64,000 bases of DNA. Origin: Rhodamnia argentea. Taxonomy: Eukaryota; Streptophyta; Magnoliopsida; Myrtales; Myrtaceae. Made by a program: the position numbers and the translations under genes. The notes below the pieces were generated by a model. It was not told the origin of the DNA. It ran no database searches and saw only the letters and a list, made by a program, of their open reading frames with translations. Shown here piece after piece: positions 40,665-51,804 of this stretch (its first letter is position 1; every line of letters starts with the position of its first letter). Location of the stretch: NCBI RefSeq assembly GCF_020921035.1, contig NC_063154.1:930001-994000 (forward strand), in the 5' to 3' direction.

Positions 40665-41779
40665 AAGGAGAAGGTGGGTCTTTACATGTGGAACCGTAAT
40701 AAATAAGCAAGCTGATCGTTGCCTAATTAATATCGGAATCGGGATTAAACCTATCGGTACTTCACATGCAAAAGATTTTAAAACGGATACGAAAAAATTT
40801 ATTGCATATTTTCGTAGGAAGCATCTTGCAATTTGGATCATCGAAGCTCATTCTAGTCCACGAACTGGTTTAGTAGTGAGGAAAAAGAGATGGGTCTCGG
40901 AGATTACTAATAAAACACACGTTCGATTCTCTATAACATTAAATACCAATAGAAAAAAATTCTAACTTTAAACTATCCACTTACGTCTTCTTACGCTCGA
41001 CTGAGGTTAGTGAGGTATTTTATGGGCTTTCTCATCAATGACGAAAAACTACAATTACCGACAAAATGGCAGTTGGTGAGCCTTAGAAGACCATTTGTTG
41101 GGCCACAACTTTTTTCAACTTATAATTTTTTGGACGAGACTGTCAATATATGTTAGGCCCAACCCTTCTTGCTTCTGGGCCCATACATAAAGCAAAGGAA
41201 AATCTGAACACTTAAACCCCCAATCAAAAAAAAAAAAAAAAACGAAAATTTTTATCCTAAGCAAATTATGCTTGAGGAGAATGATCGACCATAGATATAA
41301 TCTAATTCGCATATGTTGGAAGCGATAATTCAAGCTACAACATTACGTTATCAAGGACCTCCGAACTATGAAAAAAGAAGATTAGAAATGTCATTTAAAG
41401 ATCGACCAAACTTTTTTTTTTTTTAATCGAAAGATCGACCAAACTAAAGTTCAATGTTTTCGACAAAAGTGTCTCAAATTCGATCTTTTCTCGACAATGA
41501 AGTTACAGTTTTCGACTATTTGAGACAAAAGTAATCAGGTAAGCGGATCGAGAGCTTGATGCACAAAGCCGATACAGTTTTGATTCTTTCGATCCCGCAA
41601 GAGCATCCATCGATCCATCCGGGGGGGGTCTTCGTTTTGCCTCTGGATGAAGCTGAAATAAGGATCGCCTTTCAAGGCCCACGGACCGTTTAAGCCGAAG
41701 ACTCAAAAGGAAAAACCCCGACTCGGAGCGCTGACGCTACACGTGGCCACATCTGGCCTTTGCTTCCGATCGACACCAA

Positions 41780-41812
<33 letters not shown>

Positions 41813-41885
41813 GAACAGACACCCGATTGAAGGGTGCTCTCTAGTCAAGACAGTGAATTTGAGGTTGTCTTGGTTTCTGGGTTCC
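40665..41885. other. Intergenic and leader of the Trp-rich protein gene
   Basis: No gene seen. A pure (CT)n tract at about 41784-41812 lies just 70-100 bases upstream of the start codon at 41886, so it is probably in the leader or core promoter. Confidence 0.45.
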
Positions 41886-44567
41886 ATGGGCAGGTGGAGA
41901 AACCGCCTTCCTCGTCGGAAGTACGACCCCAATCGCTATCTTTACCAAGAAAGCGCTCACCGTTTCTACCACGACCCATCTACTCCAGGTACATTACACA
42001 AGAGAAAGCAAGAATCCTTCCGAAATTCTTTCTCCCACTTTTCTGTTTATTAGTTGGGTCATCTGAATCGCCTCTGCATCCTGTCTTGGAAAGGAGGATA
42101 AGAAGCTAGCTCGTCGTTGCCAAGTTGCTCTTCGATCACGATTTCTATGTGGGACAAGATTTCTTTTGCTTGATTCTTGATTGACCCAACTTCTCTCTCT
42201 TTCAATTCTTGAAGTTCTACTGATTATACTAAGAGAGAGTTGAGGATCTTGTTGCTTATCTGTGCGAGTAATTTTTCCGTTGGGACTTGTTAACTGTTCA
42301 TTAGTTTGTATGGTGATGGTTTTGGTTCTTAATTCCGCAACGTGGGTCATTTTGCTTATGGAGCTGGTGTTGTTCATTTGCGCCACCGAAAATGAAGTTA
42401 GTGTTTTCAAATGTTTTGAAACATTACCTTGTGAACTAAAAATTCTTCGTGGTTGCCGTATTTATGTATATGTAGCTATTTGTGCTCCCACTTCTTGGTT
42501 TGGCAAAGGAAAGTGTGGTAGTTTTGGGCAATGAAATGAGACAGGCATTAGGGTTTGATTAGGTTGTGTGTACATTCCTCTCGATTTATCGCGCCAATTC
42601 GGTTTCCTCATGATTGTGTCTCACGAACTGAGGTTTCAAAAGGCACTTTTGTGATGTTAGTTTTAGCTATGGTGTGTTCCTGAAGTTCAACTTTAAGTCC
42701 TTGCGAGTACAAGTTATTCGTCTGTCCAAATATAGTGCTACTTATAGAGAATGCGTGTGCTAAGAGAAACACTTGTGCACTCTGACTCCTCTCCAGTGGT
42801 TTCTACAGCCGGTGGACATTGCTGGTTTTGCTTGATAGGCTTGACCTATCTACCATATGGACAATCATGATGGCTAAATCTCGCTGTTTTGAGTTACCCT
42901 GAATAAAATTCATGTAGCGCAGTTTGAAATTATTGATCATATTGTCTCTATTTCACTCAGTTTAATTCCTCATATGCATGCAATTGAGTAGAGTATTGTG
43001 GTGAGGGAGAGTCTTTCTTTTCTTGTGTTCTAGATTCACAAAAGCGAATTGGTGCAGGTTCTCTGATTAGTAAACAAATATAAAATGGATGTTTGAATTC
43101 TTAACACTACTCTCTCCCCCTTGCCTCAATTAACTATGTGCTTTGAACTTGATAGGATTTTTGTGGTTCTGGCAGGCCTGACTCCTAAAAGAAAAAGGAA
43201 GAAAATTGGCAGATAGTTTTTGGAGTAGAAGTTAAATGAAATGTCTCTTTTAGATTGGATTCTAACAGTGAATTCTTATGTGCACTTGGTATTCCAGAAA
43301 TGCACTGCAATCATATAACAGCAGCTTGCTGTGCTTGGTAGATTGATCGGAAAAACTTTTTATGTTCCAAAAGTCCTGCATTATGCCTGTAATCTATCTT
43401 CAAACAACTGAAACAATATTCTATAGCCATCTCTTTTATTTTCTTGGGTTCTGTTTTTAGAAGATTGCTTGTAAGCAATCCTAGAATCTGATTATTCATA
43501 GCTTTTATGCCTTCTTACCAATTGATTTAATTTTTAATGTTGTTTGGCAAGATAACGTGCCTTCATGGGAGAAGAGATTCTGTAGACTGATCGGAACAAT
43601 TCCATGGGGGAAGATTGTGTATTCAAAGACGCTTTTGAACTACCATGACAATATTTGCCACTGGGATGATTCCGCTGCTGAAGAGGCATTCCAAAATGCC
43701 AGGAAACGGTTTTGGGCAGAGATCAATGGCCTCCCTTGTGATATCTCTCTGCCTGATCCAGATATTTATATGGACAAAATAAATTGGAATCAGGCCATTG
43801 ACCCAGAACTTGTCAAGGACCTTGATGAACAGTATTTTAATCCCGATATTGTTGATGAAGACGAAGAGATGGGGAGTAAAAAGAAAAGGATTGAGAACCT
43901 AGTTGGCTCACCATCTGATAGATGCAATGTTGATCCGAACGACAGCGAAAATCCTTGGGAAATAAACAATTTACATTGTGGCGAGGATGTGAAGAATTTA
44001 GCATGGAGCAGAAACTCATGGGATGATGAAATTCGCACACCAGGACATCTGCATAGTGATGGCAGTCCATGGGAACAAGGCTTCTCTCAGGACAATAGGG
44101 TGAGGAAGGAAAACGCATGGGCCGACGGGGTCAACTTATCAGGTTGGAACCAGTGGGGAGGTGATTCTAATCAGCAGATCAGTGGTCATTCTGAGAACAA
44201 TGAGAAATGGGCCAAAACTGCCCTCAACTCTTCACTCTGGAATGCTGAAAAGTCGAGGAAGTTCGGTTCGAATCCTGATGCTATGGGCTATGGCTATATT
44301 AGAGAAGATAGAGCTCCAAACGATGTAAGATGGAGAGAGAATGTGCCCACTACTTCAAGTGGTTGGAAACACCGGGACGAGTGCAAGGATGAGCAAAGAA
44401 GCAGCAGAAGGACCTGGGTTCCCACAGAGGGCTCACGCAAGAGGGGAAGTTTTCATCAGCACACATCAAGGTACAGGAGCTCTGGGTTCCGGGGGGAGGA
44501 TAAACAAGCTAAACAATATTGGAGCAGTGAAAGAGATAACCAGAGGGTTAGTTTCGCACTTCAGTAA
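41886..44567 (+). CDS. Conserved plant-specific Trp-rich protein of unknown function, 372 aa
   Basis: Two exons, 41886-41988 and 43552-44567, joined in frame across a 1.56-kb GT-AG intron (CCAG|GTACAT to GGCAAG|AT) to give 372 codons plus stop. The N-terminus MGRWRNRLPRRKYDPNRYLY with SAHRFYHDP leads into VPSWEKRFC, IGTIPWGKI, HWDDSAAEEAFQNARKRFWAEINGLPC and PDPDIYMDKINW. I recall this block from uncharacterised plant proteins. The C-terminal 200 residues are hydrophilic, with scattered W (ENPWEINN, LAWSRNSWDDE, GSPWEQGF, NAWADG, WNQWGG, LWNAEKS) and end in a Ser/Arg-rich tail. No membrane segment, signal or enzyme motif is visible. The final stop follows QRVSFALQ. A possible donor GAGG|GTTAGT at 44547 leaves open a further exon. 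Function unknown. Confidence 0.83.
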
Positions 44568-46283
44568 TCTATAGCCGTTTTTTGGTGTGGGGTTACTGCT
44601 TTTTGGATCTTTGGTTTCATCAAGTTGTTTGTATAGAGAATCCCAGGTTAGGGATTTGTGCAATCAGGAATTATATTCATTCATTTTTTTTTTGGAACGG
44701 ATAATTGCACATCCAATTTTGATGGGCACTTCAATGACTGATGGTAGCAGAAAGTTGCTTGTTGAACGGAAAAGTTTCTGTATACAGTGCCTCAAACTGT
44801 TTTTTGTTTCAACAGAAGCAAAGATATATAGCAGGAGTATCATTTTCATCACCGACTGTTTCTTGGTTTTGCCCTCTTAATCTTGGTATGAACTATGGAG
44901 TGCCTGAACAGTTATGCATATTGGCTTTGTCCATCAATGAAAGCCAGCATTTTGATGTGGCTACCATTACTCACTGGCACTAACTAGCTATGACTCACCG
45001 GCATTGTAGGATGATCCAAATTAAATTACTGATAATAATTATCTGCAAAAATAATATAAGGTGTCCAGATTTTTCTTGTCTTGCAGTTTCCATCTTCTCT
45101 TTTCAAATGTACTTATTTTATACTCCTTGTGACATGTAAATTATTTGAGTTCTCTCTGCATCAGGACTCAAGTCTTCCATTTGATATTCTGACTTCTTCT
45201 TTATTCTATTTCTCATTGATGATAAGCACATGCCAAATGCCGACGATGTCAAGGTTCAGATAATCTGCGACAGTGATACCAGAGACAAGATATCATAAAA
45301 ATGAAAGAGCATTATTGGCATTGGAAAAATAAACATATAGGTTCTAAGATCCAGGTTCATGTGCATTTATTGTTGCTTGTTTAGATTTAATTAGGAAGAT
45401 GTTCATCTTGGAGGATTCACGTCATGCTGGAGTTCAAAGTAAACGAGATCAGAATGCTTCGGTGAGTGAGCCAATTAAGGTTTGCATTTTGTCTGGAAAA
45501 AAAGCACCCAATTTATGAAGTTTAATTATAAAACACATCGCTAGCTCTACAAACATGGATAGGCTTTGATACCATCGTAAAATTGTTGTTGGGTTCATGA
45601 GATGGCCTCTCAAATTGGACTGCCTGTGCAAACTCCTGGAGATATCTCATTTGTCATGACCAACTCCACCCACAGGACCCAAAGAAAACAAAGTAACGTG
45701 TCTGAAAATTTGCAGATAAAGTTTGAACAAGAGTTCTTCCACTCCAAGGAATCATAGCAAGGAGTTATATTCGTGAAAGAAGCAATTAGAATAAAATAAG
45801 ATAGGAAAACCAATGTCAAGATGGAGATGATTTCACGAAAGAAATAATTTATCTCCTTTTTTTTTTATGAGTATTTAACATTTGGACTGCCCAATTTAAT
45901 ATCCTAAATACATGAAATTACTTCGCTAATCCGACGAATTATCAATCCATTGTCCAGATATATCATCCTCTTGCAGTGAAGTGAGGTAGCTTAGAAGGAA
46001 CACTAATCTTGGGCGCCTCCTTTTCTTCGGAAAAAATGTAAAAAAAAAAAACATTAAAGAAGTTCTTATGGGTATATCTCAATCCATTCACATGGTCCGA
46101 CTTTTTCTTAGCATTATTCTACGCATTCATACCCACAATTCACTCGGATCACATTCTTTCTTACGTCAAGATGAATAATGCTAAGTTTTAAACTTTATTT
46201 AATCCCATCTTGTTTATTGAGCTTGTGCCTTAGTTTCTGAAATTAGCCTGAACATTCTTCTTTTACGGAGAATTATTGCTCCA
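44568..46283. other. Intergenic, no gene recognised
   Basis: Holds the 3' UTR of the Trp-rich protein gene. No frame in 44600-46280 has family resemblance. The right end should contain the old promoter of the acyltransferase pseudogene. Confidence 0.45.
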
Positions 46284-47834
46284 ATGGCCGAGCACTTCAA
46301 CTTGGCATAAAGCAAGGTGAGCCAGTACTCGCTTCTCCTGCAGAAGAAACAAACAGAGGACTGTACTTCCTCACGAACCGGGACATTGTCCTCCTTTCAG
46401 TAGTCCGAACCGTCTATTGCTTCGAGTTGAATGGAGAAGGGAACGAACAGGCCGGTGAGGTGATCAAGAATGCATTGGCAAAGGTTCTTGTGCATTACTA
46501 CCCTCTTGCGAGGAGGCTCACCATCAGCCCTGCAGGGAGGCTGGTGGTGGATTGCAACGGAGAAGGTGTGGTTTTTGTTGTGGCCGAAGCGAATTGCATG
46601 CTGAGTGAGCTCGGGGACATGACAAAGCCTGATCCCGAGAGACTAGGGAAGTCGGTCTATGACATTCTTGGTGCAAATAGCATCCTTGAGATGCCTCGTG
46701 GCTCAGGTTTGTGAAACTTTCCTCACTATTGTTTTCTGATACCTGTCCCTCCAATGTCAGTCTGATTCTATTGAAAATGTTCTTGTCCGAGCATTTGCTA
46801 GTTTTGAGTCTTGCAATGCAACTATGCGCATCTTGTCGCAGAGTATTACTGTATCATGGCTAGGATATGATTGAGACGTGGTACTCAAGACTCAACTAGA
46901 TGCAAAGATCCCTCCAAGAATGTTCATTCTGCCATTAAGTGTTCAATTAGATTTCTCTCTTATCTGCAGGAGAGCATGTGCATTTGTGTATGCATCACCT
47001 CTTTAACTCGGTTCACATCCTTCAGATAGGATTGCATACTGAAGTTAACTTGTGAAAACTTCGAGTTCTGATTTTTACATATCCAACAGGTGACAAAGTT
47101 CAAATGATGGGATTGCCGTGATGAAATTCATCAACTCATGGGCTGAAACAGCGAGGGGCTTGCCTCTATCGATTCCTCCATTCCTGGACATAACCATTCT
47201 CAAATCCAGGAGCCCACCGAAGGTCGAATACTCACACTAGGAATTGGGTGAGATAGAAGACAGGTCTAACTGTGTGGATCTTTACAAGAATAATGAGCTG
47301 CTATATGATTCCTTCTGCTTCGATGCTGACAAGATTGAGAAATTAAAGGTCAAGGCAATGGGAGATGGAGTATTGAAGAAATGCGCCACTTTTGAAACTC
47401 TCTCCGCATTTTTGTGGATTACTCGAACCAAAGCACTCAGTATGCTGCCTGACCAACAAACCAAGCTGCTATTCGCTGTCAACATGCATGCCAAATTTGA
47501 TCCCCCGCTTCCGAAGGGGTACTTTGGGAATGGAATAATGTTAACCCATTTGATCCGCCGGGCAGGTGAAATTGGGGGGAAGCCACTATTGTTCACTCTG
47601 GGGCTAATTCAAGATGCAATCAAAATGGTCACCAAGAGCTATGTCAGGTCGGTCATCGATTACTTCGAAACGAAACGATTGCGACCTTCTCTTGCTTGCA
47701 GTGTCTTGATTAGTACCTGGTCAAGGTTGTCATTTCATAAGACAGATTACGGCTATCAGAAAGGCATCAGTGTAGTTCTAGGTTTGCCTGCCCCTGCTAT
47801 GAAGATTTTCCAGGAGAAGATGATGCAGATATAG
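46284..47834 (+). pseudogene. Decayed BAHD acyltransferase, omega-hydroxyacid O-feruloyl transferase (ASFT/HHT) type
   Basis: Related to the enzyme that esterifies ferulate to omega-hydroxy fatty acids for suberin. Exon 1 (46284-46706) reads RGLYFLTNRD, VVRTVYCFE, NALAKVLVHYYPLARRLTISP and TKPDPERLGKSVYDILGA. Exon 2 (47090-47834) reads [53 protein letters not shown] and LPKGYFGNGIMLT. The intron position is as in ASFT. Lesions: a one-base frameshift after the ATG near 46303; a small deletion and frame change at the end of exon 1; a deletion after VTKF (near 47103) that removes about 16 codons including the catalytic His of HxxxDG; CAG to TAG at 47238-47240; and loss of about 24 codons where DFGWG and the following strand should be (now DYGYQKG). 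It cannot encode an active enzyme. A second fragment lies downstream. Confidence 0.92.
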
Positions 47835-48136
47835 GAAAGGTCAAGACCTTTCACTTGATGCTGTTTTTTTTCTGCTTTATACCTTATATTTTAGATGTGA
47901 TTTCTTATGGATCTACTTTGAGACATTTGCAAAGTAAATCCTTTGGTACTTCTTTCATATGGGGCGTATAAGGATCAATATATAAAGGTGATGTTTGTGA
48001 TTCATTAGCAATTAACCCATCTCATGTACTAGTCAAATCTGTGTAAGAGATCAATTTGGTGGATGAGCAACACTGCAATGTTGGAAATGAAGTAATGGCA
48101 GCCCACTCGATTTTCCCGGGGAGATGAGATATGCAT

Positions 48137-48467
48137 AAACCACTTTCACGCACTGTGGGGCTAATTTAAGATGCAATCAAGATGGTCACAAATGGCTATA
48201 TCAGGTCGGGTTGTTCACTTTGAAGTAAACCGATAGAGGGTGTCCCTTGCTTGCAACTTCGTAACTAGTACTTGGTCGAGATTGTCAATTCATACGGCAG
48301 ATTTTGTCAGGGGAGAGCCATTTATTTCCAGGTACAAAAACCCGCCCGAGAAGGAAGAGGTCTTGATCCTTCCCCATGGGGAGGATAAGAAAGACATCAA
48401 TGTAGTAAGTTTGGTTGCCTCTGCTATGAAGATCTTCCAAGAGGAGATGATGCCGATATATAAATGA
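48137..48467 (+). pseudogene. Second ASFT/HHT-like fragment, 3' end only
   Basis: A tandem partial copy of the 3' end of the preceding pseudogene. It opens with damaged GLIQDAIKMVT-type sequence with stops. From 48240 it is readable as SLACNFVTSTWSRLSIHTADF, RGEPF, PPEKEEVLILPHGEDKKDINVV and SAMKIFQEEMMPIYK, then stop. The BAHD DFGWG motif is changed to DFVRG. It keeps the DFGWG-to-HGE segment that the upstream copy has lost, so the two were separate copies. The DNA after each stop also aligns (CACTT.ATGCTGTT, GAGACATTTG.AAAGTAAATCCT), so the duplication included the 3' flank. Confidence 0.85.
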
Positions 48468-48948
48468 TTAAGACACTTCTCACTTAATGCTGTTATTTTC
48501 TGCGTTTGATCCTAAATTCTGACGTGTTTTGAGACATTTGAAAAGTAAATCCTGTAGCATCTTCTCCAAAAGATTAACCAATAAAGGGAGGTTCTGCAGT
48601 TTATTAGCAATTATGTCAGGAATCCACTAGCTTAAGAAAGAATCTGTGGATTAGAAACAAACGAAAGAAAGGCCTAGCTAAATGTTCATTCGAAATCGAC
48701 ATTACATTCAGATTGCAGTGATCTAATATATATTTTTACTGATTAAGTCATTCCAATCCCGTCACGTTATCCTCAAGAAATGTACTTAAAAGTCTTGTCC
48801 ATTCTATCAAACCCAAATTACACGTTCAGAGCCAAGATGAATCACATGAAACAACAAGCATGCTATTGCTCTCTCTCCAGATTGGTGTTCCCCATGGTGT
48901 GTTGTTCTCTCAACTAAAGTCAAAACTAACACACAATGCTGCCGCAGT
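48468..48948. other. Intergenic, no gene recognised
   Basis: The first part aligns with the 3' flank of the upstream acyltransferase copy. The rest is AT-rich with no coding resemblance. Confidence 0.45.
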
Positions 48949-49039
48949 CTACGCTTCTCGTTTTGGCCGGTTGTGAGTGTGGGAAAGAGCAGGTTTCTCT
49001 TCTAAAGAGACCTCAGCATCATCACCTTCATCCGCGTAG
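48949..49039 (-). CDS. Possible terminal exon of an unidentified minus-strand gene
   Basis: On the minus strand TTTCTCTAATCCAG|C is a good acceptor, followed by 30 open codons (YADEGDDAEVSLEEKPALSH...KREA) and TAG. The composition is charged and protein-like, not low-complexity. I cannot find a certain upstream exon. The Harbinger element begins 565 bp upstream and may have split the gene: its empty site contains GTAAGT on this strand. I do not recognise the peptide. Noncoding coincidence remains possible. Confidence 0.25.
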
Positions 49040-49604
49040 CTGGATTAGAGAAATGTAAATTCTGTTACGCTAGGGTGAGCCGCTTCACAAACACAGGTAG
49101 AAACATGGACAGACTACTATCTTATCAACAAGTTCTTTGTATGGTTTGTTCCAAGTGACGGATCAAATCAACATGCTGGTCTTCAACCATCAAAGATATG
49201 AGAAGCCCGCATCTTTATGTAACGCAAGCGTTCAGTGGCATGAAGCCAAATGCAGAAAAATACCCAGTACAAGGAGAAAAAGAGCCATCTAAAAGCTTGG
49301 AAGAAAGAAGTGGTCGCAGACTTTATCTGGCATTCACATTGTGAAGGCAAAAGCCTCATCTGAGGCTTCTCCAAAATCTGAGATAGGTATGATTCCTTGC
49401 CATTACCATACATAAAAGAGCATACAGACATCCAAAATGTAACGAGAAAATAGCGCGGTGTACATGAGCAATCCTGTCTGCAAAGAAAAACTTCTCTATC
49501 TCGAGGTCGCAAGCTCACAAAAACGTAAAGGAAAGAAGACTTTGTCGCTGTTTCTTACAAACTATATTATTTCCTAAGTGGTCCATCTAGTCGCTGGCAA
49601 CTTA

Positions 49605-49626
49605 GGTAGTGCATGATAACACTTCT
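49605..49626 (+). repeat. Left terminal inverted repeat of the Harbinger element (22 bp)
   Basis: 22 bases, starting GGTAGTGCATGATAACAC, identical to the reverse complement of 58834-58855. Beyond these 22 bases the arms diverge, but AGAAGTCATTCTGGCA recurs on both sides, so the original repeat was longer. Confidence 0.92.
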
Positions 49627-49633
49627 GCTTTTT

Positions 49634-49669
49634 AATTTCCCTGCCAGAAGTCATTCTGGCAGGGAAATT
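49634..49669. repeat. Perfect palindrome next to the left end (16-bp stem, 4-base loop)
   Basis: AATTTCCCTGCCAGAA (49634-49649), loop GTCA, then TTCTGGCAGGGAAATT (49654-49669), the exact reverse complement. It sits 7 bases inside the 22-bp terminal repeat. The right end has only part of it (AGAATGACTTCT), without the pairing arm. Confidence 0.9.
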
Positions 49670-49910
49670 TGTTTGGTAAACATCCACTAGAAGTAGAAAG
49701 CCGTTTGACAAATGTTTTTTAGTTCTGACAAGAATTTGGCCTTCTGAAGTGGAAATTAACTTCAGATCACGTTTTCCTTCAATCTTGAGAAGTAAAAAAA
49801 AATTGCTTCTCCCTTTCTCCATTCTCGACCGGAATTCATCCCATTGTAAAAACCCTTTTTGTGGACAACACCCAAAAGCTTCTCTCGATGGTAAGCTCCC
49901 GTCCCTGCGC

Positions 49911-50019
49911 GTCCGCCTCCGCGTCCGCCTCAGCATCCGCCTCGGCCTCCTCTTCCGCCTCCGCTTCCGCCTCGGCCCGGACCTCCGCTTTCGCCTCGGC
50001 CTCCGCCTCTGCCTCCGCC
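49911..50019. repeat. (TCCGCC)n minisatellite
   Basis: About 109 bp of diverged hexamers, mainly TCCGCC and TCGGCC. On the minus strand it encodes an Ala-Glu alternating run inside an open frame (49836-50192); on the plus strand a Ser-Ala run. The open frames follow from the hexamer being a multiple of three, so they are not evidence of a gene. Confidence 0.8.
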
Positions 50020-50267
50020 ATATTCTCTCGATTTGCAGATCCAACGACCTCAATGAGCTGTTGATTGCGATTCGCTCGTCCCGATCCTCTTCTATATTCA
50101 TTGCCAGCCAATATACCCATATGCAGCCACGCATCCCGATTACCCCCTTCGAGAGCCTTCGTTTCTACCGTTGCTTCTGAAAACTCTATCAACAGTTCCG
50201 ATTTGCCTCCCGTGCGATGAAATCGGTTCTGCGATGTTAGGGTATGCTCTGCCTTAACTTGTTCCGT

Positions 50268-50430
50268 GTTGTTTGTGAAGGCTTTTGTGCAGGATTTTCT
50301 TTTGCGTTTTGGTCTGTGTTGTTTGTGAAGGCGGTTTCAACTTTTGTGCAGGATTTTCTTTTGTGTTTTGTTTTTTGTTGTTTGTGAAGGCGGTTTCAAC
50401 TTTTGTGTCGAATTTTTTGTTGTGTGTTCT
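50268..50430. repeat. Three diverged 50-59-bp tandem repeats
   Basis: GTTGTTTGTGAAGGC starts at 50268, 50318 and 50377. It is followed each time by CTTTTGTG(CA/TC)GGATTTTCTTTTG-like sequence. The second and third units have an extra GGTTTCAAC. Subterminal in the Harbinger element. Confidence 0.75.
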
Positions 50431-51804
50431 CTATTGGGCTTCAATCATCTCGGTTACCATTGGTTTTTCTGGACGTTTCTATCCTAGCCAACCGAAAAAG
50501 AAAAGATTAGTTTTTCACATCTTTGGGTCCTGTGTAATTCCAAATTCCTCATTTTGGGTTGATTTCCCTCTACTCTAGGTAGATGTTTCAATCATGGTTG
50601 GATTTACTTCTCATCAAATACAAGTTCTTTTTAGTTGTACAAGTTCAAATCAGGGGGTATTTTGTTGGGGTGGTTGCAGCATTCGTTTGATAGATGTTTC
50701 AGTTAGGAAGATAAAACTAGTTTTGAAATTGAATGTAGGCTAACAAGTTACGCTGGTGGTCTACTTATCGTGAGCCGCATCATGAGCTTATAAGGAAACT
50801 GCAGCTCCGTTGAATCAGCACTCAACCAGTTCCGCCGACAATTGTCATCTCAAGGTGAGTCTCTTTAGTAGCATTAGATAGGTACTCGTGCTTTATTGAG
50901 TATTAATAGGTTATCAATACTTTCTAGTTTTCTACATGAAGTATCCGAGATCTCACATAGATGTCTTCCACTACGCATTTAAGATATGAACTGTGAAGTA
51001 TGTGTGCGCAAGTTGTCTCCGAGTGCGCAAGTTGTCTCCGATTTCTGTGGGCATTAAAGTAAAGCTTGTGAGATTAAAAAAACTGATGACATATAGTTTC
51101 TTCAAACTGCCTAGGGCTGTTTTTTTATTTATTTATAAACTGTATTTCTAATAAAGGCCATGCTTGGGAGGAGAGTCAAAGCTTTGCAATTTGCGACTTT
51201 GAAGTCGCGGATTTGATCTTTTATAGAAATTTCCCTTCTTTTCCAAAAATATGTGTCATCATGCATCGTTTTGAACATTTCAAGCAGTCTAAATGAGGTT
51301 TCCTTCTAAATCACACCAAGTAGCTGGGATAGAAGACAGAAATCTATTGTAGGAAGTATTACACAAATAACAAATTCACAAACTAACTTGGGAAGACCGC
51401 TAAAGCCGAATGGCAAAAGTTAATTTTAGATTAAACCCCGTTAGACATCGCTCCCTTATCGTGTGAAACTATGTTTCGCATGAAACAAGACAACTTCTTA
51501 CTTCATGCTTGCTATCTACATAACATTCCGTTTGACATTCTAACCGATTTGTTGAACAGGAGTAGGATCATATAATCTAGGCCTTCGGCAAAGATTGCAT
51601 TAGGTGAACAAAAGGTAATGAGATGCACAACCTTTGCATTTACATTTACTGTTGCAACAGAAATTTACTTATGTTTGCTGAAAATGTGTTATTTCACTAA
51701 GTATATCCGTAATGCTCGGAAACGAGTTCATATTTTTGATTTGGCGAATGTTTTAATTCATTTTAATGATTTGCCTCGTGTTACACTCCATCGGTTTATG
51801 TTAA
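50431..51804. other. Harbinger left internal region, no gene recognised
   Basis: AT-rich. A 20-bp direct repeat (GTGCGCAAGTTGTCTCCGA, twice) lies at about 51003-51041. The right end should hold the promoter and leader of ORF1. Confidence 0.45.

Noticed and set aside
49574-50192. 186- and 118-codon minus-strand frames with Arg or Ala-Glu repeats
   Set aside because: Produced by the TCCGCC hexamer array and the transposon end. They cross the element boundary or lack non-repeat content.
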